Assembly: GCA_030613605.1 (NCBI GenBank)
Contig: JAUWLO010000114.1
Coordinates: 1-6,531 of the forward strand
Length of the DNA stretch: 6,531 nt
Source: Gammaproteobacteria bacterium
GTDB lineage: Bacteria > Pseudomonadota > Gammaproteobacteria > SZUA-152
Reading direction: 5' to 3'
Positions 1 through 5,269 of this stretch are shown in pieces (the stretch's first letter is position 1; each line of letters begins with the position of its first letter). The notes below the pieces were generated by a model, which saw nothing but the letters and a program-made list of their open reading frames with translations, ran no database searches and was not told the origin of the DNA. A program made the translations under genes and the position numbers.

Positions 1-216
1 CAGATTCACCGTCACAGTGGCTGAAGCCGTTATAAATGGCTGAACATTACCTGACGCATCGTCATAATTGACAGTAGCGGTGTTAGTGATTACCGCATTG
101 GCTGCCGTTGTAGCCGATGCAGACCCTGGCATTAGAAGTGCTAACAGGAAAATTCCTGCGGCAACTCCTATCGCCTTTTTGTGCAAGCCCGGGGGCTTTT
201 TGTTTAACATTTTCAT
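1..216 (-). CDS. Secreted DUF11-type repeat protein, N-terminus only (runs off the left edge)
   Basis: Seventy-two codons are visible, from ATG at 216 to the window edge. The start is supported by GAGGT seven bases upstream. Residues 1-14 are basic (KMLNKKPPGLHKK), residues 15-30 are hydrophobic (IGVAAGIFLLALLMP), and a GSASA signal-peptidase site ends at residue 35, so this is a Sec signal peptide. The mature start, with ITNTATVNYDDASG near residues 43-56 and then a T/V-rich strand, is the kind of beta-sandwich opening found in DUF11 (conserved repeat domain) surface proteins. Those are usually long and secreted or cell-envelope associated. The frame stays open upstream, with further Met codons at 294 and 336. 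ATG 294 overlaps the stop of a small upstream ORF (ATGA), so a 26-residue N-terminal extension by coupled translation is possible but less likely. The exact role is unknown; the family call rests on a short stretch. Confidence 0.7.
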   Translation of the reverse strand, partial: MKMLNKKPPGLHKKAIGVAAGIFLLALLMPGSASATTAANAVITNTATVNYDDASGNVQPFITASATVTVNL

Positions 217-290
217 GATTTTTACCTCATGTGTTTTCGTTTTAATTAATGTTTCACTACTTTTTGTAATTAAAGTGTTTCTAGAATTCT

Positions 291-425
291 TCATGGCGGA
301 GGTCCTTGCGCTAATTGACATTCTGACCTCTGCCATACTTCGTCGGGCGGCTCAGGACCCGCCCGAGCATGGATAATAATTCTGTAAATAACCCTGTTAA
401 GTTGTGCGTTAAATTGTGATTTCAT
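291..425 (-). CDS. Candidate 44-residue small ORF in the leader of the DUF11 gene
   Basis: ATG at 425 is preceded by AAGGA with seven-base spacing, and the frame runs 44 codons to TGA at 291-293. The N-terminus (MKSQFNAQLNRVIYRIIIHA) could form an amphipathic or weakly hydrophobic helix. The C-terminal half is polar and proline-rich (GPEPPDEVW, ending QGPPP). There is no signal peptide, one Cys, and no family that I recognise. The frame lies between the terminator of the upstream gene and the next DUF11 gene, and its stop shares ATGA with an in-frame ATG of that gene, which would allow translational coupling. Two strong stem-loops lie inside it, so it may instead be a structured leader whose open frame is fortuitous, or a leader peptide whose translation alters RNA folding. 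Existence as a protein is inferred only from the start signal and frame. Confidence 0.4.
   Translation of the reverse strand: MKSQFNAQLNRVIYRIIIHARAGPEPPDEVWQRSECQLAQGPPP
293..336. repeat. Long stem-loop, 12-bp arms with 20-nt loop
   Basis: Arm 293-304 (ATGGCGGAGGTC) pairs with arm 325-336 (GACCTCTGCCAT). In plus-strand RNA all twelve positions pair, one as G-U. In minus-strand RNA, the sense of the flanking genes, the same position is a C-A mismatch splitting the stem into 5 and 6 bp. No T-run follows on either strand, so it is not a standard terminator. It lies about 80-120 nt upstream of the DUF11 start at 216, and within the small ORF. Confidence 0.6.
343..366. repeat. GC-rich stem-loop, 8-bp perfect arms
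   Basis: TCGGGCGG (343-350) pairs perfectly with CCGCCCGA (359-366) around an 8-base loop (ctcaggac). It contrasts with its AT-rich flanks. No T-run follows on either side. AGGACC at 354-359 is exactly complementary to GGTCCT at 301-306 in the neighbouring hairpin, so the two elements could refold into an alternative pairing or a pseudoknot. Confidence 0.6.
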
Positions 426-464
426 TGTTAAATCCTTGTTTTTTAATAGCTCTTTAGACGACGA

Positions 465-482
465 AAGCCCCTTTCGGGGCTT
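465..482 (-). terminator. Intrinsic terminator of the small DUF11 gene
   Basis: Read on the minus strand, AAGCCCC - GAAA - GGGGCTT forms a 7-bp stem with a GNRA tetraloop. It is followed by a pyrimidine-rich tail (TCGTCGTCT) and begins about 31 nt after the stop codon at 514. The tail is not a pure T-run, so some read-through into the next DUF11 gene is plausible. Confidence 0.65.
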
Positions 483-513
483 GTTGATATTTGTTTGTGT
501 TTTAGGTGAGCAC

Positions 514-1020
514 TTACCTCACCCGAGCCCGGTAGCTCAATTCACCACCACCACCTGGTGGCACACTGGGAATTACCCACCTCACATTGGTATAATTTTC
601 TGGTGAGGCCTTTTTTCTAATTTTCTTTCCGTCCGGCCCCTTAATCTCATATGTCAACAAACTGGGTTTTTTATAATTTTTACCATCGTTAATGGAAAAA
701 GTTATTTTGCTCCTCGCACCTTTGGCGCTTCCAACCTCGTACACGGTTTCTTTTGGGATTGGATTATCAAAAACTACGTTTTTGGCATTCTCATTGCCTT
801 TGTTGGAATACTTCAGGGTAAAGATCAATACCTGTCCTGACTCAATATCTTTCGCTGGCACACGTTTCACAACATTTTTGCCATTTTGTTTTTCGATAAC
901 TTCTTTTTCCGAAGTGACTGAAAGTACAATTTCTGGTTTTGCCCATGCTGTTGTCGAAACTGTTATCGAAACAAGAAATAACGCCATCAAAATGACGAAC
1001 CGCTGTCCTTTCCCGTGCAT
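514..1020 (-). CDS. Small exported DUF11-domain protein
   Basis: With ATG at 1020 the protein has 168 residues. This start has AGGAG eight bases upstream and places a Sec signal peptide at the very N-terminus: MHGKGQR, a hydrophobic core FVILMALFLVSITV, and an AWA cleavage site after residue 27. The mature part is a single DUF11-like beta-sandwich. GQVLIFTLKYSNKG lies near residues 62-75, followed by NAKNVVFDNPIP (78-89), ITFSINDGK (106-114) and the closing YTNVRWVIPSVPPGG (143-157), with a final beta strand ending in RARVR. The middle is rich in lysine. Longer frames are open to ATG 1074 (GAGG seven bases upstream) and to 1128, but these would bury the signal peptide behind 18-36 polar residues. 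The protein probably acts in the periplasm or at the cell surface, and its partner may be the DUF11 protein encoded downstream. The molecular function of DUF11 modules is not established. Confidence 0.75.
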   Translation of the reverse strand: MHGKGQRFVILMALFLVSITVSTTAWAKPEIVLSVTSEKEVIEKQNGKNVVKRVPAKDIESGQVLIFTLKYSNKGNENAKNVVFDNPIPKETVYEVGSAKGARSKITFSINDGKNYKKPSLLTYEIKGPDGKKIRKKASPENYTNVRWVIPSVPPGGGGELSYRARVR

Positions 1021-1107
1021 TTGGAAAACTCCTGTTGTTGGTATTGTTGCTGGTTGATCGTTAATTGTTTTCATCTCAAAGCCTCGCTTAAGCTGTCCAA
1101 TCTCACC

Positions 1108-1122
1108 CACATTCAGAATGTG
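1108..1122. promoter_or_regulatory. Perfect 15-bp palindrome, candidate operator upstream of the DUF11 gene
   Basis: CACATTC-A-GAATGTG is a perfect 7+1+7 inverted repeat. It lies 88 nt upstream of ATG 1020 and 34 nt upstream of the alternative ATG 1074. Size and symmetry suit the binding site of a dimeric transcription factor, and the central single base leaves no loop for an RNA hairpin. The regulator is unknown. Confidence 0.35.
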
Positions 1123-1274
1123 AACCAATCGACAAAATTTCCTTTTTCCATCTGATAAAATTTAGCGGCAGCCGTACAAAATCTTTTTTGTTGCTGGTGA
1201 CTAGGTTATCGGCTTATTTCCTGCCATCTTTAAACAAATACCACCCCCAACTTTCTGTTATTTAAGGCTTTTTC

Positions 1275-1310
1275 TGGCCAAAAAGGGCCCAAAAGTGACA
1301 ATTTTGGCCA
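1275..1310. repeat. Inverted repeat TGGCCAAAA / TTTTGGCCA
   Basis: Nine-base perfect arms at 1275-1283 and 1302-1310 flank an 18-nt spacer that itself contains the palindrome GGGCCC (1285-1290). A second, shorter pair, GGCCA (1352-1356) and TGGCC (1363-1367), follows 41 nt further on. No T-run follows, so this is not a classical terminator. Confidence 0.5.
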
Positions 1311-1409
1311 CTAATCACGTAGTTACAAACAATTACTTTATGGTCAGAGCTGGCCAGGAAATTGGCCGCACTTTCTGAAGGGGTCTCGAAGCGAGTTTTT
1401 TAGGGATAA

Positions 1410-1428
1410 AATGGCGCTTTATGCCACT
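1410..1428. terminator. Candidate terminator downstream of phnA, usable in both directions
   Basis: AATGGC (1410-1415) and GCCACT (1423-1428) form a 6-bp stem, one pair being a wobble or mismatch depending on strand, around a 7-nt loop. Read on the minus strand it is followed by TTATCC and lies about 22 nt after the phnA stop. Read on the plus strand it is followed by TTTTT. The stem is short, so it may be weak. A 4-bp stem (1385-1395) followed by six T on the plus strand sits next to it. Confidence 0.4.
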
Positions 1429-1450
1429 TTTTTAGTCAAAAATACCGAAT

Positions 1451-2032
1451 TCAGGTCGATTTTTTAACGAACTGGGTCAAAATAACAATTTTCTGGCCGT
1501 TTACCCGACCTTCAATATGCTCAGGGGTATCGGGTACCAGCGAAATGCCTCGTACTGCGGTACCACGTTTAGCAGTAAAACCGGCCCCTTTTACGTTTAA
1601 GTCCTTGATCAGCGTGACCGTATCGCCAGCCTCCAGTACGGCGCCATTGCTATCGACATGCTTAATGGTGTCTTCATCACTTTTCCCTTCGCCAGTGGCC
1701 TGCGCCCAGGCCAGGGTATCATCATCAATATAGAGCAACTCCAGCAAATCCCGAGGCCAGCCTTCCGCACTCAGCCGTGCGAGCATGCGCCAGGCCATTA
1801 CCTGCACCGCAGATACCTGACTCCACATACTGTCGTTAAGACAACGCCAGTGATTTATGTCCACGGTTTCGGGGTTTTCAATTTGCTCGCGACAGGTCTC
1901 ACACAGCAGCACGCATTTATCCACCTCACCATTCGCTTCTGGCGGTACCTCGTACACTGCCAGATTCTCAGTTGCCCCACATAACTCGCATCTGGAGTCG
2001 CTACGTTGTTGTAACTCTTGCTCTATGCTCAT
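1451..2032 (-). CDS. yjdM: PhnA/YjdM family protein, long form with N-terminal zinc motif
   Basis: This 193-residue protein ends in a clear PhnA domain (about residues 125-193). It shows SNGAVLEAGDTVTLIKDL, then NVKGAG, KRGTAVRGISLV, EHIEGRVNGQKI and a terminal FVKK, all hallmarks of the family. The N-terminus carries two CxxC pairs, C15/C18 (CELC) and C44/C47 (CETC), a likely zinc-binding site. E. coli YjdM (formerly PhnA) is about 110 residues with its zinc ribbon directly joined to the domain. Here about 75 extra residues (48-124, Trp-rich) lie between them. Despite the old name, the family is not shown to be needed for phosphonate use, and the function is uncertain. The start ATG overlaps the stop of the upstream acetyltransferase gene (ATGA), implying coupled translation. 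Confidence 0.85.
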   Translation of the reverse strand: MSIEQELQQRSDSRCELCGATENLAVYEVPPEANGEVDKCVLLCETCREQIENPETVDINHWRCLNDSMWSQVSAVQVMAWRMLARLSAEGWPRDLLELLYIDDDTLAWAQATGEGKSDEDTIKHVDSNGAVLEAGDTVTLIKDLNVKGAGFTAKRGTAVRGISLVPDTPEHIEGRVNGQKIVILTQFVKKST

Positions 2033-2511
2033 ATAACTTTCTTATCAAATTGCATTAGTTGATATTTGCCCTCTGGCCCAGCGCCAGATGAAACTATTTC
2101 CCATCCCCTGGATAAATAAAAATTTGTAGCACGAATATTATTATCCAGACATTTTAACCTTGCGGGTCGACCAATTTTGTTGAGACACACATTCAGTAAA
2201 GCCGAACCAATACCCTTGCCTGTACTTGATGGATGGACAAATAAATTATGGATGAAATTTTCCGGTTCCCAGACTGAAATAAAACCTACTGGTTTATCTT
2301 TAACGGTAGCAACCCAGATACATTCGCCATCGGTATCACGATCGAAATCGTTCAGATTGAACAGGGAACTGTCTAACCAGTCAAACGTGTTTTTTCTGGA
2401 TTCGAAATAAATTTCCTGTAAAGCAGCACGATCTTTTTCAGTAAAAAATCGCGTCTCAATATGCTCTCCGGTATCACTGGCAGACAGTTTTTCGGCCTTT
2501 GATACAGACAT
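2029..2511 (-). CDS. GNAT family N-acetyltransferase
   Basis: The protein has 160 residues from ATG 2511. The acetyl-CoA binding motif A is plain: HNLFVHPSSTGKGIGSALL (residues 88-106), matching the Q/RxxGxG/A pattern with TGKGIG. Motif B follows as NNIRATNFYLSRGWE (124-138), and the protein ends with strand QLMQF. Such enzymes move an acetyl group from acetyl-CoA to an amine; the substrate cannot be read from the sequence. A GTG at 2523 would add four residues, but it lacks a ribosome site, whereas ATG 2511 has GCGAG seven bases upstream. The gene begins 59 nt after pyrD, shares ATGA with phnA, and probably belongs to the same transcript. An AT-only inverted repeat (ATATTA-CTAA-TAATAT, 2537-2552) lies in the gap to pyrD. 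Confidence 0.85.
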   Translation of the reverse strand: MSVSKAEKLSASDTGEHIETRFFTEKDRAALQEIYFESRKNTFDWLDSSLFNLNDFDRDTDGECIWVATVKDKPVGFISVWEPENFIHNLFVHPSSTGKGIGSALLNVCLNKIGRPARLKCLDNNIRATNFYLSRGWEIVSSGAGPEGKYQLMQFDKKVI

Positions 2512-2570
2512 GGAAACTCGCACAACTTATTGTTTTATATTACTAATAATATCTTCACTGCGGCGGCGTT

Positions 2571-3518
2571 TTAACCGTGTAACACCAGCGTTCCCACCAG
2601 TTGCGACACTTCGGTTAATTCATGTCGCTCCAGATAATCAACAATGCCGTCGTTGATAATTTTGCACACCAATGGGTCGTAAAACAACGCAGTCCCCACA
2701 CCCACCGCAGACGCGCCGGCGATTAAAAACTCGATAGCATCATTGGCAGTCGTGATACCACCTTGCCCGATAATAGGAATGTCATGCCCTTTGCAAACCT
2801 GGTACACCTGATGTGTTTTTAATAACGCAATGGGTTTGATCGCAGGGCCGGAAAGACCACCCTGGTTGTTACCAATGACCGGTACGCGACTTTCGGTATC
2901 GATCGCCATACCCATCAATGTATTGATGACGGCGAAACCATCGGTGCCCGCTTCAATACAACGGCGCGCATTTTCCTGAATGTCAGTTTGATTTGGTGAG
3001 AGTTTTGTAATGAGAGGTTTATCGGTTTGCTTACGACATGCTTCTACTACGCGCGCGGACATATCTGGATCATTACCAAACGTAACGCCACCTTCCTTAA
3101 CATTAGGACAGGAAATATTGATCTCCATGGCATCAATATCCGAGTCATCAAACAGTCGCGCCACTTCAGCGTACTCTTCTATCGTTGAACCAGAAATATT
3201 GGCGATGAATCGTGTTTCTTCAAAATCCAGCTGGGGTAAAATCTCATCGATCACATGGCGAGTACCAGGGTTTTGCAGGCCAATGGCGTTGAGCATTCCC
3301 GCCGGGGTTTCCATAACACGGTGTGGTTTATTGCCAAGACGCGGCTCCAGCGTGGTGCCTTTAAGACACACCGCACCCACATCCTTATTGGAAAAGCCTT
3401 TGACCCGCGTGTATTCTTCGCCGAAGCCGACACAACCTGAAAGCAAAACTACGGGCGTATCGAACTGCATTCCACAAAACTTGGAAGCTAGCATGGATTT
3501 CTGGAATTTATGGGGCAT
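2571..3518 (-). CDS. pyrD: Dihydroorotate dehydrogenase, class 1 (1B-like) catalytic subunit
   Basis: This 315-residue FMN TIM-barrel enzyme oxidises dihydroorotate to orotate in pyrimidine synthesis. Class 1 identity is read from the active-site base: NISCPN has Cys137, where the membrane-bound class 2 enzymes have Ser. The 1B-type signature GTTLEPRLGNKPHR (54-67) followed by METPAGMLNAIGLQNPG (69-85) is present, as are SGCVGFGEEY (27-36), TKLSPN (171-176), GGLSGPAIKPIAL (220-232), GQGGI (251-255) and VGTALF (274-279) for FMN and phosphate binding. Class 1B enzymes normally work with PyrK, an FAD/[2Fe-2S] subunit that passes electrons to NAD+; no pyrK is seen here. Most Gammaproteobacteria use class 2. 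ATG 3518 has only a weak AAGG site ten bases upstream; ATG 3494 is an alternative. The gene is divergent from trmL and leads the GNAT-phnA pair. Confidence 0.88.
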   Translation of the reverse strand: MPHKFQKSMLASKFCGMQFDTPVVLLSGCVGFGEEYTRVKGFSNKDVGAVCLKGTTLEPRLGNKPHRVMETPAGMLNAIGLQNPGTRHVIDEILPQLDFEETRFIANISGSTIEEYAEVARLFDDSDIDAMEINISCPNVKEGGVTFGNDPDMSARVVEACRKQTDKPLITKLSPNQTDIQENARRCIEAGTDGFAVINTLMGMAIDTESRVPVIGNNQGGLSGPAIKPIALLKTHQVYQVCKGHDIPIIGQGGITTANDAIEFLIAGASAVGVGTALFYDPLVCKIINDGIVDYLERHELTEVSQLVGTLVLHG

Positions 3519-3646
3519 CGTTATAAAGCCTTAGGCGTAAGCCATTTATTATGAACCATTTTTTAGAAGCATTTCCTCCAGAGAGAAATGTGCTCTTGCT
3601 CTACGTCTTACTACTACAACCAGACCACAGGAAGCACTGACGACTA
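3519..3646. promoter_or_regulatory. Divergent pyrD / trmL intergenic region
   Basis: This 128-nt gap must hold promoters for both directions, but I see no confident -35/-10 pair. It contains an inverted repeat CATTTC/GAAATG (3570-3575 and 3585-3590, 9-nt loop). Near pyrD, GCCTTA (3528-3533) faces TAAGCC (3538-3543) with one mismatch; on the pyrD transcript this would enclose the only Shine-Dalgarno-like sequence. For trmL, AGGAAG at 3629-3634 is 12 bases from the start, rather far. Confidence 0.4.
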
Positions 3647-4114
3647 ATGTATCACGTTGTTCTCTTTCAGCCGGAGATACCACCCAATACCGGTAATATT
3701 ATTCGTCTGTGTGCCAATTGTGGCGCACAACTTCATCTCATTCGACCGCTGGGCTTTGATATGTCCGACAAACAGTTACGCCGTGCGGGTCTGGATTACC
3801 ATGAATTTGCCAAAGTGCAGATCCATGATGATCTGGCCGCATTTGTTCAGGCCATTCAGCCCAGACGAATGCTTGCCTGCTCGACTAAAGGTGGTCAGGA
3901 TTATACAGGGATTCAATATGAACCGGGGGATGCCTTGTTATTTGGACCGGAAACACGCGGCCTGCCACTTGAGGTGCTGGAATCTTTACCCCCAGAAAAC
4001 CGTTTACGAATCCCCATGCTCCCCAACAACCGTAGCCTGAATCTCGCCAATGCGGTTTCTATTATTGTCTACGAGGCCTGGCGACAACAGGGGTTTGATG
4101 GTGCAGAGCGTTAG
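3647..4114 (+). CDS. trmL: tRNA (cytidine(34)-2'-O)-methyltransferase TrmL
   Basis: This 155-residue protein matches the usual length of TrmL (YibK), a minimal SPOUT methyltransferase that acts as a dimer in the cytoplasm. It methylates the wobble-base ribose of tRNA-Leu species, using S-adenosylmethionine. All three SPOUT motifs are present: PPNTGNIIRLCAN (12-24), LLFGPETRGLP (97-107) and the knot-forming IPMLPNNRSLNLANAV (122-137), then VYEAWRQ. RRAGLDYHEF (45-54), typical of the family, is also intact. The start fits homologues, which begin a few residues before the EIPPNTGN motif, although the ribosome site is weak. It is the only plus-strand gene in the window, is divergent from pyrD and converges on gpsA with a 32-nt gap that holds no clear terminator. 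Confidence 0.95.
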   Translation: MYHVVLFQPEIPPNTGNIIRLCANCGAQLHLIRPLGFDMSDKQLRRAGLDYHEFAKVQIHDDLAAFVQAIQPRRMLACSTKGGQDYTGIQYEPGDALLFGPETRGLPLEVLESLPPENRLRIPMLPNNRSLNLANAVSIIVYEAWRQQGFDGAER

Positions 4115-4146
4115 CGCACATTCATCCACATCAAAAACCAGACGAC

Positions 4147-5181
4147 CTAGCTAAGCTCCGCCTTCTGAACACGCGCCAGCAACTCATGTACTGCTTCTTT
4201 AGGGGAGCGACCTTCGTAAAGGACTTCGTAGACCTGCTCAGTAATCGGCATATCCACCGCCTCACGCTGAGAAAGCTCGAAAACCTCCCGAGCGGTTTGC
4301 ACGCCTTCGACAACCTGATCTATTTGAGCGAGCGCTTCTTCCATGTTGTCACCCTTACCCAACGCCAGTCCAAAGCGTCGATTGCGTGACTGATTGTCGG
4401 TACAGGTCAGAACAAGATCACCCAGCCCCGCCAGCCCCATGAATGTTTCCTTCTGACCGCCCTGTTGCTCTCCCTGCTTGTTACCTAAAGCCTCACCAAG
4501 GCGCATCATCTCTGTCAGGCCACGGGTAATCAGTGCCGCGCGGGTATTAGCGCCAAAGCCCAAACCATCCGCAATGCCAGTGGCTATCGCCAACACATTT
4601 TTTACCGCGCCACCAACTTCTACACCAATCACATCATTACTGGTATAGGCGCGAAATGTTTCGCTGTGAAAACGCCTGGCCATGTCCTCGGCAAAATCCG
4701 TGTGTTGAGAAGCGACGGTTACAGCGGTAGGCAAGCCCACAGCAACTTCACGCGCAAAAGTTGGCCCAGACAAAACTGCCATGGGTATTTTATCACCCAG
4801 CACCTCCGTCGCAACCTCATGTAACAATTTCCCTGACCCTGCTTCCAGACCTTTGGTAGCCCAGATTAAGCGAGAAGTGCTGGTTATGGACGGCTGTATA
4901 GCAGTAAGCACTGATCGAAAAGCATGACTGGGAACAGCCACTAAAATATCCTGGGCACCCATAAGGGCAACTTCCAGATCAGGCTCAATATTCAAAGTTT
5001 CCGGGAGGGTTATACCTGGCAAATAACGCTCATTACTTCCTTGTGATGTTATGTCTGCCAGATGAACAGACTCATGCCCCCACAATGTCACCGGGCCACC
5101 ATGACGCATTAGCTGGATAGCCAATGCAGTCCCCCAGGAACCGGCGCCTAACACTACGATAGATTGTTCATTCGTGCTCAT
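4147..5181 (-). CDS. gpsA: Glycerol-3-phosphate dehydrogenase [NAD(P)+]
   Basis: The enzyme reduces dihydroxyacetone phosphate to sn-glycerol-3-phosphate, the backbone precursor of phospholipids, in the cytoplasm. At 344 residues it is close to the family norm (about 330-340). The Rossmann motif VLGAGSWGTALA (10-21) starts the protein. ATKGLE (108-113) follows, then VLSGPTFAREVA (136-147), the active-site GGAVKNVLAIATG (190-202, Lys194), NTRAALITRGLTEM (212-225) and GLAGLGDLVLTCT...SRNRRFG (249-271). About eight extra residues, rich in Gln and Gly (GNKQGEQQGGQKE, 233-245), sit just before TFMGLAG, where E. coli GpsA is shorter. ATG 5181 is preferred; GTG 5184 and TTG 5193 are in frame but offer no better ribosome site. 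The gene follows secB after 83 nt and is probably in the same unit. Confidence 0.95.
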   Translation of the reverse strand: MSTNEQSIVVLGAGSWGTALAIQLMRHGGPVTLWGHESVHLADITSQGSNERYLPGITLPETLNIEPDLEVALMGAQDILVAVPSHAFRSVLTAIQPSITSTSRLIWATKGLEAGSGKLLHEVATEVLGDKIPMAVLSGPTFAREVAVGLPTAVTVASQHTDFAEDMARRFHSETFRAYTSNDVIGVEVGGAVKNVLAIATGIADGLGFGANTRAALITRGLTEMMRLGEALGNKQGEQQGGQKETFMGLAGLGDLVLTCTDNQSRNRRFGLALGKGDNMEEALAQIDQVVEGVQTAREVFELSQREAVDMPITEQVYEVLYEGRSPKEAVHELLARVQKAELS

Positions 5182-5252
5182 CACATCACGCAAACTTACT
5201 ATAGGTAATAAAAGTTACAAAAAATATAAACAGTACTTAACCACTAATTTTG

Positions 5253-5269
5253 ACTGACTCGCAATCAGT
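5253..5269 (-). terminator. Weak hairpin over the secB stop codon
   Basis: ACTGA (5253-5257) and TCAGT (5265-5269) form a 5-bp stem with a 7-nt loop that includes part of the secB stop codon. On the minus strand it is followed by CAAAATTAG, not a proper T-run. It is at most a partial terminator or mRNA-end structure between secB and gpsA. Confidence 0.2.

Larger units (their letters stand above)
1021..1450. other. Gene-free region between the DUF11 gene and phnA
   Basis: No convincing gene is seen on either strand; the short frames here are under 20 codons and lack start signals. The region contains the leader of the DUF11 gene with two alternative starts (1074, 1128), a perfect palindrome at 1108-1122, a cluster of TGGCC inverted repeats at 1275-1367, and terminator-like hairpins at 1385-1428. 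Promoters for the DUF11 gene should lie here, but I could not identify a confident -35/-10 pair. Confidence 0.6.

Noticed and set aside
293..366. Cyclic-di-GMP (GEMM) riboswitch upstream of the DUF11 gene
   Set aside because: A short GCGCAAGGACCTCCG run is loosely like part of the GEMM core, but the conserved GCACAGGGCAAACC half is missing.
68..376. Plus-strand open frame of 102 codons
   Set aside because: It is antisense to the signal-peptide gene (1-216) and the leader; it has no ribosome site and no recognisable domain.
692..1057. Plus-strand open frame of 121 codons
   Set aside because: Antisense to the DUF11 gene, which has a signal peptide, a ribosome site and domain motifs; the shadow has none.
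2537..2552. AT-only inverted repeat between pyrD and the GNAT gene as a promoter or terminator
   Set aside because: It is a perfect 6-bp repeat, but all A/T, with no -35 at the right spacing for the TAATAT or TATAAA boxes and no GC stem for termination.
3010..3534. Plus-strand open frame of 174 codons
   Set aside because: It lies opposite pyrD, whose full set of family motifs is intact; the antisense product is Ser/Pro-rich with no domain.
4094..4146. Terminator between the convergent trmL and gpsA genes
   Set aside because: GTGC...GCAC around the trmL stop can form a bulged stem, but no T-run follows in either direction.
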